A stretch of 39,915 nucleotides of DNA from a virus, in IMG/VR virus record IMGVR_UViG_3300008267_006832, positions 1 through 39,915 of that record, one strand, 5' to 3'. The translations under genes and the position numbers were made by a program. Below, in pieces: positions 8,396-15,977 of the stretch (position 1 is the first letter of the stretch; every line of letters begins with the position of its first letter). Below the pieces are notes generated by a model. That model was not told the origin of the DNA. It did no database searches and saw only the letters and a program-made list of their open reading frames with translations.

Positions 8396-9223
8396 CTAGT
8401 TTTGTAATTTTTTAACTCCACCAGCAGTAGAATAAGTTTTTAAAATATTATCTGGTTCATTTTCGAAATGAGATTTAACTTTCTCTACATTTCTAGGGTC
8501 GTCATCAGAGAAACCAATACTAGGTATTACAAAATTATTTGAAACTTTGTTTTTTAAGAATGCTTTTTTCTGAATATGTTGGGATAAGTCTCTCACATAT
8601 TGAATGAATTCTTTTAAAGCTTTAATTTTCCCTTCTTCAGGATTTGTTGCAGAACCTTCACCATAACTTACAGGATAAAATCTACACATGTCAAGATACT
8701 CTCGTATCATGTCTTTTTTGGATAATTGTTCTTCATCCGCTAAGTCTCTATATTTCTCTAAGTTCTTAACTAACTCATTTGAGTTAATACCATTATGATT
8801 AGAAACTATATAATTATAACAAGCCTCTTTTAATGTGTTTGGGTGGTGACCCCTTGCAGTTACTATTGAAAAGATTGACCCGTTGTTGATTGCTTCCACA
8901 AAGTCATCCCATGCAGGACCTGGTTTTGCGGTCATAGAATCAACAATAAATTGTTTATCACCCATAGTTCTAAAATAACGGAAAGCGTCATCGGCAAACC
9001 CTGTAATTGTGTGACCTTCATATTCGAAAGGTTCTTTTCCTATCTCAGTTCTATATTCGGCAAAATCTTCGGTAGACATACCAACTTCTTTACCATCTTC
9101 ATCCATTAGAACTATCTTTGTTGGCATTACCGCAATATTGTCATCCCAGTCAAAAGAATAATATTTCATGTCGGGGGTACCCGCCTCATCAAACCCTTCT
9201 CTTACTATTTTTCTTATACTCAT
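8396..9223 (-). CDS. HAD-superfamily phosphatase-like protein
   Basis: 275 residues with a recognisable haloacid dehalogenase fold. Motif I is YYSFDWDDNI (nucleophile and acid Asp25 and Asp27), motif II is FSIVTARG (Thr122), a Lys-rich segment GKIKALKEF near residue 200 could supply motif III, and motif IV is GFSDDDPRN (Asp240-242). These enzymes transfer phosphate through an aspartyl-phosphate; the substrate cannot be read from the sequence, and a nucleotidase or nucleic acid 3'-phosphatase are possibilities. The N-terminus IRKIVREGFDEAGTPDM precedes the enzyme domain. The gene sits between the sheath (separated by a strong hairpin terminator) and the tube, so it may be expressed late or even be virion-associated. 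The stop is TAG at 8396-8398. The fold is confident; the role is unknown. Confidence 0.72.
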   Translation of the reverse strand: MSIRKIVREGFDEAGTPDMKYYSFDWDDNIAVMPTKIVLMDEDGKEVGMSTEDFAEYRTEIGKEPFEYEGHTITGFADDAFRYFRTMGDKQFIVDSMTAKPGPAWDDFVEAINNGSIFSIVTARGHHPNTLKEACYNYIVSNHNGINSNELVKNLEKYRDLADEEQLSKKDMIREYLDMCRFYPVSYGEGSATNPEEGKIKALKEFIQYVRDLSQHIQKKAFLKNKVSNNFVIPSIGFSDDDPRNVEKVKSHFENEPDNILKTYSTAGGVKKLQN

Positions 9224-9244
9224 AATTTATTTTATATTAGGCTA

Positions 9245-9271
9245 AAAAGTGGGGCTTTTGACCCCACTTTT
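9245..9271 (-). terminator. Terminator hairpin after the tail sheath gene
   Basis: A perfect 10-bp stem AAAAGTGGGG / CCCCACTTTT with a 7-base loop lies 13 bases after the sheath stop codon and just before the HAD start codon. In gene orientation only a short T run follows, so read-through into the HAD gene is possible. Confidence 0.72.
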
Positions 9272-9283
9272 GTTTTATCTTTA

Positions 9284-12200
9284 TTAGATATTTTCGAAAG
9301 ATGCTCCTGTTGGAGTAATGTAGAACGTGATGTCGATGAATTCAAGTGACCTTGTTGGTTTGATGTAAATCTTACCAGTCATTTGGTTTCTATCTAAATC
9401 TGATACATCAGATGATACGGTTACACGGAAATCGTATAAACCACGGTCTCTTCTGATAGCATCTAAGATAGGGTTCACCGCATCTAAGAAGTCTTGTCTT
9501 ACTTTAGCATCGTTTTGTTCAAACAATAATCTAACAGAAACTGCAGAAATCAATTTACGAGCTTGTAATAATAATCTTCTTACGTTGATTCTATCAAGTG
9601 CTGATTGTCTAATTTGTAGAGTTTTATTACCCCAAATTACAGTTCCTACATCAGAGAAAGTTGCGATTGGGTTAATTCTACCTTGATATAGAACGTCTCT
9701 ATCTTCTTGTGTTAACTTCTTACGTGCTTTAACCGCATTTACAATACCACGAGTGTAACCTGCCGTTGCAAACCATGGATAAGCGATATTATCGGTTAAC
9801 GCTAAGTTTCTTGTTACTTCAGCGGTTGCTGGTAAGTAAATTTGAGTGTTATTCACACTATCACGAGTTAATACCCATGGGTAATAAGTTGCTGTGTAGT
9901 TAGAGTCAATTCCTGTATTATCTAAGTTATCAACTGCCTCTTGAGGGTAGATGAAGTCTTGAGGATTAGTACTTGTTGGTACATACATATTGTAGTCAGG
10001 TGTTGTACATACATAAAGTGAGTCAGCTCTGTCGTTTTCAATCATGTCGATTGCTTGTTCAACTAAGTCTGAGTTATTTACATAATCAATACCCGGTGTA
10101 ACAAACACGTTGATGTTAACCGCTTCAGGGTTAGCAAATGTTTGTTGACCTAATAAGTATGCGTAGTAGTCAGTGTTTGCAAATGTCTGAGTTGCATCAC
10201 CAACAGTAATTTGTTTGAATGCTCCCCATCCTGTTGCTGTTGGGTATTTTATTGAAGGACAAGCTCCTTTTAAGTAACCTGCTCTACCAACCGCAAATCT
10301 GTCAGTGTTAGTTCTATATTCTCTATAGATATCCCATCCGTCAAAACCACCTTGTGCTAATACAGAGAACTTACGAGCGTAAATTCTGTAGTATGGGTTA
10401 ACCGCATCTTCAGGGTCTTGGATAAATGGTGCATCACCACAAACGAATGCTGGTGTACCACTAGTTACGAACACATCAGGGATTGTGATAGCACTTGCGT
10501 TGATGTCCATGTGGAAACCTTTACTTCTCCAATTCCAAGGTTCACCTGTAGTATCTGTACAGATATCTAATGGTAATTGTTTACCTTTATAAGAGTAGTA
10601 ATCAACATCAATACCGATAGTATCAGAAATACCTAAGTAAGTTCTACGAACATTATCACCATTACTTCTTGTGATGTCATCAGCACCTGATGCTAAACCA
10701 AATGGTGGGTTATAAACAACTTCACCTGGGTAGTCATATTTGTTTTTAATGATTGGGAATGGAGGTTTAACACCCGCATATTCTCTAAAGTTGAATCCGT
10801 CGAATCCACAAGGTAATGCGTCTATTGGTGCATCTTCATTCATTTCCACCATAATGTATTTAGAATTTAAGATGTATTCACCATCAACAGTACCAATTTT
10901 TTGTGCTATAAATGAGTTATCACCCGGATTCATAGTACAGTTAGTAAATTTCTCTAATACAACAGGATTAGCATCAGTGTCAAAGAAGTCACGTACTAAA
11001 ATGTCAAATGTTCCGTTGTTGAACGACATGTTAGCCATTGAAATCTTAACTAAAGTGTTTGCACTATCACCGTCAGAAATTAATCTAAACTTAAATAGGT
11101 TATACACTTTATTACCTCTTAATTCTGAAACAATCCATGGAGTTTCAGGTGATTGATATTGTTCTAAATAGAATGCGATTGATGTTGGGTCGTTACCTTG
11201 TCTTGCGTCAGGTAATGCTGTTAAGTCACAGCTTAGACCTCTAATAAATCCTTTTCTCCATCCGTAGTTTAATAAAGCTTGGAATCTTTCTTCCACAAAT
11301 AAAGGAACAACAGTTCTTGGTTTTGAGAAGTTAGATGAACCAAATACTTTAGGTAAGTACTGAGTATCTGAGTTTTGGAATGATGTTTCAAAGAAGAATT
11401 GTTTACCATCTTTATTAGTAACATTAACACCAAAAGTTGAGTATGGGTTTTTAGTTACACCTGAGTATTGACCAGCACAATCTAAAGTAACATCAGTTAA
11501 ACCTGAAACTTCATAAACCGCACCATTGTCAAGTCCGTAAGTTGCCAAACCTCTTGAACGAAGTGTTGCTATTACAATATCATCGTAGTCAGTATAAGCG
11601 GTTCCTGAATAAACATATATTCTACCAATTAAAGTACCTGTATAACAATTAACAGGTGCCGCAGTTGTAGTTGTTGTAGTTGTTGTTGGTGTTGGTGTAA
11701 TACAAGGGTCTGTTGTAGTTGTTGTTGTTGTCGGTGCCGCAGTTGTTGTTGTGGTAACCGGCATCATTGTTAAACCTGTAACAATAGACCAGAATGAGTA
11801 ACCTGTGTAAGCTGCATTACCAAGATTATCGAATAATGCGTAGTACCAAGGGTCGTTTTGTGGTGCTGCGTAATTAATTAAAGATGCGTCAACACTTTCA
11901 ACACCCATTACGTTAGTTTCTGCGGTAAATATTGTTGAGAACGCCTCGTAAGTATCTCCTGAAATAGCACCATAATAGTAAATTGAAGTGTCTTCAGTTG
12001 ATGGTGTATTCATGATATCAAAAATCTGATTATTCATGTTAGTTCTCAAAGTTGATAAACTACCATCAAATAATTCATAAGGAGTATCAATTCTTCCTGA
12101 AATTTGTGCAGGAATTTGTGTTGGGTCTAAAAACTCAATCGTGTCTAAACTATTAGTACATCCTGAGAAATCAATTGCGAAGTCTATTGTCAAGAAATCG

Positions 12201-12613
12201 TTACATGTTGGTAAACAATCAACGATTGCTGGTGATTCACAATAGAAATCAACCGTACTTGGGTCTACGTTCGCTTTAACCGAGATTGACCAAGATGGTC
12301 CCGCATCGTAACCTGATAAACCTAAAATTCTTGTGACAAACAATTGGTTAGATTGTTGTAAATAAGCTTTTGCGATATACGCGGCTTCGTATTTAGGTAT
12401 TTGTGTGTTAATGAATTTTTCTGGTGAAGTCCCACCAAAGTAAGTCGAGAACTCATCAAAGTTTGTGATAAAGATGGGTTCAAATGCCGGACCCGCTAAA
12501 GTCTCACCAACGATACCCAATGTTGTAACACCAACACTCTGAGCCACGAAACTTAAGTCAACTTCTGATGTATACACCCCCGGTGATACGAATACTTTAC
12601 TGTTTGTTGCCAT
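9284..12613 (-). CDS. Contractile tail sheath protein (T4 gp18-like), enlarged by an insert
   Basis: 1109 residues; T4 gp18 has 659. The N-terminus has the sheath hallmark VFVSPGVYTSEVDLSF followed by GVTTLGIVGETLAGPAFEP. The C-terminus has NLALTDNIAYPWFATAGYTR, a VKARKKLTQEDRDVLY block and the conserved end RSLEFIDITFYITPTG. Subunits polymerise around the tube and contract to drive it through the cell envelope. The extra length lies in the middle. Around residues 284-320 a tract of Thr runs broken by AAP and DPCITPTP leads into a Cys-flanked domain (NCYTGTLIGRIYVYSGTAY ... LDCAGQYSG), probably on the outer surface of the tail. The start is ATG 12613, with TATTTATA 33 bases upstream and an A-rich leader. 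A hairpin terminator follows. Confidence 0.92.
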   Translation of the reverse strand: MATNSKVFVSPGVYTSEVDLSFVAQSVGVTTLGIVGETLAGPAFEPIFITNFDEFSTYFGGTSPEKFINTQIPKYEAAYIAKAYLQQSNQLFVTRILGLSGYDAGPSWSISVKANVDPSTVDFYCESPAIVDCLPTCNDFLTIDFAIDFSGCTNSLDTIEFLDPTQIPAQISGRIDTPYELFDGSLSTLRTNMNNQIFDIMNTPSTEDTSIYYYGAISGDTYEAFSTIFTAETNVMGVESVDASLINYAAPQNDPWYYALFDNLGNAAYTGYSFWSIVTGLTMMPVTTTTTAAPTTTTTTTDPCITPTPTTTTTTTTAAPVNCYTGTLIGRIYVYSGTAYTDYDDIVIATLRSRGLATYGLDNGAVYEVSGLTDVTLDCAGQYSGVTKNPYSTFGVNVTNKDGKQFFFETSFQNSDTQYLPKVFGSSNFSKPRTVVPLFVEERFQALLNYGWRKGFIRGLSCDLTALPDARQGNDPTSIAFYLEQYQSPETPWIVSELRGNKVYNLFKFRLISDGDSANTLVKISMANMSFNNGTFDILVRDFFDTDANPVVLEKFTNCTMNPGDNSFIAQKIGTVDGEYILNSKYIMVEMNEDAPIDALPCGFDGFNFREYAGVKPPFPIIKNKYDYPGEVVYNPPFGLASGADDITRSNGDNVRRTYLGISDTIGIDVDYYSYKGKQLPLDICTDTTGEPWNWRSKGFHMDINASAITIPDVFVTSGTPAFVCGDAPFIQDPEDAVNPYYRIYARKFSVLAQGGFDGWDIYREYRTNTDRFAVGRAGYLKGACPSIKYPTATGWGAFKQITVGDATQTFANTDYYAYLLGQQTFANPEAVNINVFVTPGIDYVNNSDLVEQAIDMIENDRADSLYVCTTPDYNMYVPTSTNPQDFIYPQEAVDNLDNTGIDSNYTATYYPWVLTRDSVNNTQIYLPATAEVTRNLALTDNIAYPWFATAGYTRGIVNAVKARKKLTQEDRDVLYQGRINPIATFSDVGTVIWGNKTLQIRQSALDRINVRRLLLQARKLISAVSVRLLFEQNDAKVRQDFLDAVNPILDAIRRDRGLYDFRVTVSSDVSDLDRNQMTGKIYIKPTRSLEFIDITFYITPTGASFENI
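11654..11758 (-). repeat. Low-complexity threonine-codon repeat in the sheath gene
   Basis: Runs of ACA/ACT codons form imperfect direct repeats, and the Ala-Ala-Pro unit (GCG GCA CC) occurs twice. They encode blocks of 5, 7 and 8 Thr separated by AAP, DPCITPTP and AAP. A similar Thr-block architecture occurs in the gene at 24213-24722. Confidence 0.75.
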
Positions 12614-12646
12614 TAGTCTTTTTGTTTCTTAGATTTTTATTTTTCT

Positions 12647-12654
12647 TATAAATA
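12647..12654 (-). promoter_or_regulatory. TATTTATA motif upstream of the tail sheath gene
   Basis: Gene-orientation sequence AATATTTATAAGAAAAATAA, 33 bases before ATG 12613. It is one of the candidate late-promoter octamers. Confidence 0.45.
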
Positions 12655-12670
12655 TTATCAAATAAACCAA

Positions 12671-12697
12671 AATACTTTACTTTATACGAAGTATTTA
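12671..12697. promoter_or_regulatory. Inverted repeat between sheath and regulator genes, candidate operator
   Basis: AAATACTT and AAGTATTT form perfect 8-base arms around an 11-base spacer (TACTTTATACG). The site lies in the divergent gap between the sheath gene and the small ribbon-helix-helix gene, 37 bases before the latter's ATG, where an autoregulating repressor would bind. A direct repeat TTTTCTACC also occurs twice just before that ATG. Confidence 0.35.
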
Positions 12698-12733
12698 TTA
12701 TTAGGGCAGACTATTTTCTACCTTTTTTCTACC

Positions 12734-12898
12734 ATGGCTGAAGACAACAAAAAAATAAAGAATTTAAAGATATCAATTGAGGTTCACGACATCCTGAAAA
12801 CATATTGTGAAAAAAGAGGGATTAAAATGTATAGGTTTTTAGAAAGACTTATTGTTGAGAAGTGTAAGGAGAAACCCGATATCTACGGGGAAAATTAA
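12734..12898 (+). CDS. Small ribbon-helix-helix DNA-binding protein candidate
   Basis: A 54-residue protein, MAEDNKKIKNLKISIEVHDI onward to KPDIYGEN, ending in TAA 12896-12898. The pattern is a short basic N-terminus, a strand (KNLKISI) and two helices (VHDILKTYCEKRG and MYRFLERLIVEKC). This is the Arc/MetJ/CopG ribbon-helix-helix layout, in which a dimer inserts a two-stranded sheet into the major groove. It is the only plus-strand gene inside the minus-strand tail block, and its last 4 bases overlap the end of the gp15-like gene on the other strand. The position next to the sheath promoter and an inverted repeat suggests it could control the sheath promoter, itself, or both. The fold is inferred from the residue pattern. 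Confidence 0.65.
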   Translation: MAEDNKKIKNLKISIEVHDILKTYCEKRGIKMYRFLERLIVEKCKEKPDIYGEN

Positions 12899-13935
12899 AG
12901 AAGTAAGTTACTTAACTTTATTTTTGACTCCTGATTAACATCTTGTTTAGTCACAACAATTCTCACAACATCATTAGTGTTAATTTGAATTTCCTCGATA
13001 TCCGAACCGTAAAAATCATTATTAATGTAAACATCGTATGACGTTATATTTTCAGCACCACTCAATGAGGCGTCTGTAGTATACTCAAACACTTCAGTAA
13101 TAGTGTCGTTTCCAACAACAAATAATATATCCATCTCAACTCGTTTATTATCAATAATAATTTTCTTTTCTTTTTGACGAGTTGTTGTTTCGAATTCAAC
13201 CACTTGTAATATTCTTGATACTGCGGGGGAAACTTCAAATTCGTTTTCATCAATTAAGAATCCTAACATTGTAAACTCATATGATTGGACATAGTATTTT
13301 CTTTTACCAATATCCATAACAGATTCGTCAGAAATATTACCCATCACAATAGGAATGTAATGTCCTTTAATAACTGAATAGGCTTGTCTTGAAGCAAACA
13401 TCTCAATAACATTTTTATTGAATTGATTTAACTCCCTCATTCTATTACAAACAATCTTAACCTGATAACTAATATCAATAGGTACAGGTTGAGGTATTTT
13501 ATAAACATCCGCACCGTGTCTTTGTCCGTCCCATGTTGGAACCTGAGCGTAGAAATATTGTCTTCTGTTAGGTATGTTATAAAGTAACGCGGGATTAGTA
13601 CCAAACTTTACTTCAGGTACTCTAACAACAGTAATAAATGGAGGTTCAACATTCTTATCAATATTTTGGAAATTCCAAGACTCAGTAAACTGACTCCAAT
13701 TTTGTGTGGTGATTAAAATATCAATCATTGGTATTACTTTACCATCCACAACTGTTTTTAAATCATTTTTAACAAAATCTAAAAATCCACCATCTAAATC
13801 GGCATGAAGAATTGACTTAGGAAGGTAGGTACCATCCTTATTAATCTTCTCTAACAATTCCTCTCTTCTTGGGTATAAAGTCTTGGGGAATGTTAAAGGT
13901 ATATTCTTCTTTATACTTTTTTTAGGTAACGGCAT
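12895..13935 (-). CDS. Tail completion / sheath terminator candidate (T4 gp15-like)
   Basis: 346 residues. The central part (about residues 140-235) reads PQPVPIDISYQVKIVCNRMR, then ELNQFNKNVIEMFASRQ, GHYIPIVMGNISDES, and KRKYYVQSYEFTMLGFLIDE. The order of elements matches T4 gp15 (Pro-x-Pro, a strand with a Tyr, paired helices, IPI strand, then a strand ending in a Gly-aromatic pair), the hexamer that caps sheath and tube under the head. N- and C-terminal extensions are longer than in T4 (272 residues). The ATG follows the stop codon of the zinc-ribbon gene with no gap, so they are co-translated. Position between neck-type and sheath genes matches T4 order 14-15-18. The assignment rests on pattern and position, not on an alignment. 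Confidence 0.5.
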   Translation of the reverse strand: MPLPKKSIKKNIPLTFPKTLYPRREELLEKINKDGTYLPKSILHADLDGGFLDFVKNDLKTVVDGKVIPMIDILITTQNWSQFTESWNFQNIDKNVEPPFITVVRVPEVKFGTNPALLYNIPNRRQYFYAQVPTWDGQRHGADVYKIPQPVPIDISYQVKIVCNRMRELNQFNKNVIEMFASRQAYSVIKGHYIPIVMGNISDESVMDIGKRKYYVQSYEFTMLGFLIDENEFEVSPAVSRILQVVEFETTTRQKEKKIIIDNKRVEMDILFVVGNDTITEVFEYTTDASLSGAENITSYDVYINNDFYGSDIEEIQINTNDVVRIVVTKQDVNQESKIKLSNLLL

Positions 13936-15414
13936 TTATTTCGCTATTTTTGGTTCTTGTTTAAATACTACACGACTCTTACTAATCACATCGTAATCTT
14001 TGTTATCAAATTCAATAACCTTACTTGGATTAGCGAATGCTATCTTATCCACTTTTGGTTTGCTTGAGTAATCCCTCATTCCATAAGTATCCACAATAGT
14101 AATACCCTCTTCGGTGTTATAAGATTTAAGTGGTTTGATTTGATAATTAACACCATTGATTGTTACATCAACACCACCCCATCTATCCATCTTTGACCCG
14201 TGTGGGTAATAAGTAATGTCGGTTGTATCAATATTCTTTAAGAAGTTGTTTACTGAGTCCCTCTCAAGTTTTAATCCGTTGGCAATCGACATCCATTGTC
14301 TATCAACTAATAATTTTGTGTACTCTTTATTATTTTTAAATAAATCCGCCATCCACTCCACAATATCTTTGTCTGTGTTCTCCTCAACATACTTTAAGTA
14401 AATTAACGAATGAATTTCATCTTTTGTGTCAAAGTAATTAAGAACCGACCAAGATTCATCATCACCAAGTTTCTCACCAATAGTATACACATCTCTTAAA
14501 CCAGGTGTGTATATTTGGTCTTCTTGATGCCAATTTTCAGGGAAGGCTAATTCTAAAGCCTTTTTAATATTGGTTGAATTAATACCTACTTTAGATGGTT
14601 CTTTAGATTTGGTTGAGTTTGGATATTTCTTATCAAAATTTGAAATGTCTACACTTAACTTATTTTTGATGGGGTCGTAATTAACCTCATCTTCATTAAA
14701 AATGAAATTACCATTACCACCTTTTATACTAACTAAACCATTAGGAGTATCACTACTTGGTACAGGTAATGGGTTATTAAAATAATATCTTCTCGTGTTA
14801 AACTTTTCGTATTTACCAATTGTTGTATAGGTGAAACTATTTGGTCTTTCAGAAACTTGTTCTGTAATACCAATCTTTCTAACTTCTGAAATAACAAACA
14901 ATTTATTTCTTAGGTTAACCATGTCAACCTCTTTGGCTTTGTAAACAGGTTGTTCACTATCCTTATAGACAAACGAGTCATATTTGTAAGGGTTATAAGT
15001 AACGATATTACTATTTGGTTCCTGAGGAATATTTTCACAAGGGTACTGACAATAGTCTAATAATTTACCAATAACAAATGCGTGAACATTTTTAGCCATT
15101 TCAGTTCTAACTTTTTCTTTACCACCTTTTCTAACTCTAAACTCAACATCACCAAGTTTAACATAGTCAGCATGTAAGATAACCTTACTCTTATAGGTTA
15201 CAGAAAAAGTGTGTTTGTGTAAGTTGTAGTAAACCATAACTCGTTTACCTATAAACTTATCTTCGGCATTGTCGTGACCGCACTCATGACAAACATAAGG
15301 GTCATCACCACCTTCAGATAGACTCCATTCCCACCCACATTCTTTGCAAGTAACTTTCTTATCGACTTTATCGAATAATCTTTTGGCTTGTTCTTCTGTT
15401 AATACAAATTTCAT
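13936..15414 (-). CDS. Zinc-ribbon protein with Mrr-like (PD-(D/E)XK) nuclease-type C-terminal module
   Basis: 492 residues in three parts. After MKFVLTEEQAKRLF, residues 21-50 form a zinc ribbon with Cys23, Cys26, Cys42 and Cys45 (CKECGWEW ... CHECGHDN). Residues 57-118 (VYYNLHKHTFSV ... KNVHAFVIGKL) form a domain of unknown function that I associate with other phage proteins. Residues about 277-492 resemble the C-terminal part of the superoxide dismutase fusion at 17773-19311: KALELAFPENW and GLRDVYTIGE, then GSKMDRWGGVDVTINGVNYQ ending IKP. The GGVD (Asp416) and QIK (Gln425, Lys427) pair is the metal-binding and catalytic pattern of Mrr-type endonucleases. The gene overlaps the previous one by one base (TAATG) and abuts the next, inside a neck and tail operon. 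The activity and its target are unknown. Confidence 0.55.
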   Translation of the reverse strand: MKFVLTEEQAKRLFDKVDKKVTCKECGWEWSLSEGGDDPYVCHECGHDNAEDKFIGKRVMVYYNLHKHTFSVTYKSKVILHADYVKLGDVEFRVRKGGKEKVRTEMAKNVHAFVIGKLLDYCQYPCENIPQEPNSNIVTYNPYKYDSFVYKDSEQPVYKAKEVDMVNLRNKLFVISEVRKIGITEQVSERPNSFTYTTIGKYEKFNTRRYYFNNPLPVPSSDTPNGLVSIKGGNGNFIFNEDEVNYDPIKNKLSVDISNFDKKYPNSTKSKEPSKVGINSTNIKKALELAFPENWHQEDQIYTPGLRDVYTIGEKLGDDESWSVLNYFDTKDEIHSLIYLKYVEENTDKDIVEWMADLFKNNKEYTKLLVDRQWMSIANGLKLERDSVNNFLKNIDTTDITYYPHGSKMDRWGGVDVTINGVNYQIKPLKSYNTEEGITIVDTYGMRDYSSKPKVDKIAFANPSKVIEFDNKDYDVISKSRVVFKQEPKIAK

Positions 15415-15929
15415 TATAATCCTCTAAATTCATTTTCAGTCACCGCAGATGCCATAATAGTTCTATAGTATGGTTTGTAACCTGCGTAAGTATGTTTATT
15501 GTCTGAAACAACCCTTCCATCATCATTAACAACATAATATCTAACCCTACTTTCAGTTTCATAGTAAGCGATATAATCACCATAATTAATGTCAATCTCT
15601 AATTCATCAAGTTGTCTTTGATAAACTGATATTCTAGCATTACCTGGTTCAGATTGTTGTATTTTTGAATTACCTAAATATTTATTTTCGGGTGCACTAA
15701 CTTGTAAGTACCCTTTAAACTCAACAGGTGGTAAAAATTTAATACCATCAGAAACCGTTTCACCATAAACATCATCTGTTTTAGTTTTCAGTCTGTCAAT
15801 ACGATAAAGAACCATAGTGAAATTCATATCACCATACAACCATTCCTCACCAATCGAAATATCGAGGTTAAAATCTTCGGAACCAAAAAACTTCCCGATT
15901 CTAGTAATAGGTACTTTATTCTCTGACAT
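15414..15929 (-). CDS. Small neck / head-tail connector-type protein candidate
   Basis: 171 residues, beta-rich, with no enzymatic motif and no signal peptide. A notable segment is NARISVYQRQLDELEIDINYGDYIAYYE (residues about 97-125), where a strand is followed by a GD-hydrophobic turn as in phage connector or adaptor proteins; then RYYVVNDDGRV and a Tyr-rich YAGYKPYYRTI. Being first in the operon before a nuclease-like protein and the gp15-like protein, and not far from a gp13-like gene on the other strand, it could stand where gp14 is in T4. Sequence similarity to gp14 is not convincing by eye. The start is ATG 15929; a variant of the TATTTATA motif lies only 3 bases upstream, so the start or the promoter role of that motif is uncertain. 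Confidence 0.4.
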   Translation of the reverse strand: MSENKVPITRIGKFFGSEDFNLDISIGEEWLYGDMNFTMVLYRIDRLKTKTDDVYGETVSDGIKFLPPVEFKGYLQVSAPENKYLGNSKIQQSEPGNARISVYQRQLDELEIDINYGDYIAYYETESRVRYYVVNDDGRVVSDNKHTYAGYKPYYRTIMASAVTENEFRGL

Positions 15930-15932
15930 ATT

Positions 15933-15940
15933 GATAAATA
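15933..15940 (-). promoter_or_regulatory. Variant TATTTATC motif upstream of the connector-type gene
   Basis: Gene-orientation AATATTTATCAATATG: seven of eight bases match TATTTATA, but the motif ends only 3 bases before ATG 15929. If it is a -10 type element the transcript would start inside the gene, so this copy is the weakest. Confidence 0.2.
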
Positions 15941-15977
15941 TTCTGTTTTTTATTATTATTAATACAAGTATTGTGTT

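Noticed and set aside
10740-11156. 138-codon frame antisense to the tail sheath gene
   Set aside because: The sheath reading is certain, and the antisense frame has no motif and no promoter-like sequence.
11654-11758. CRISPR-like repeat array
   Set aside because: The repeats are codon-level Thr runs of irregular spacing, in frame in a structural gene, without unique spacers.
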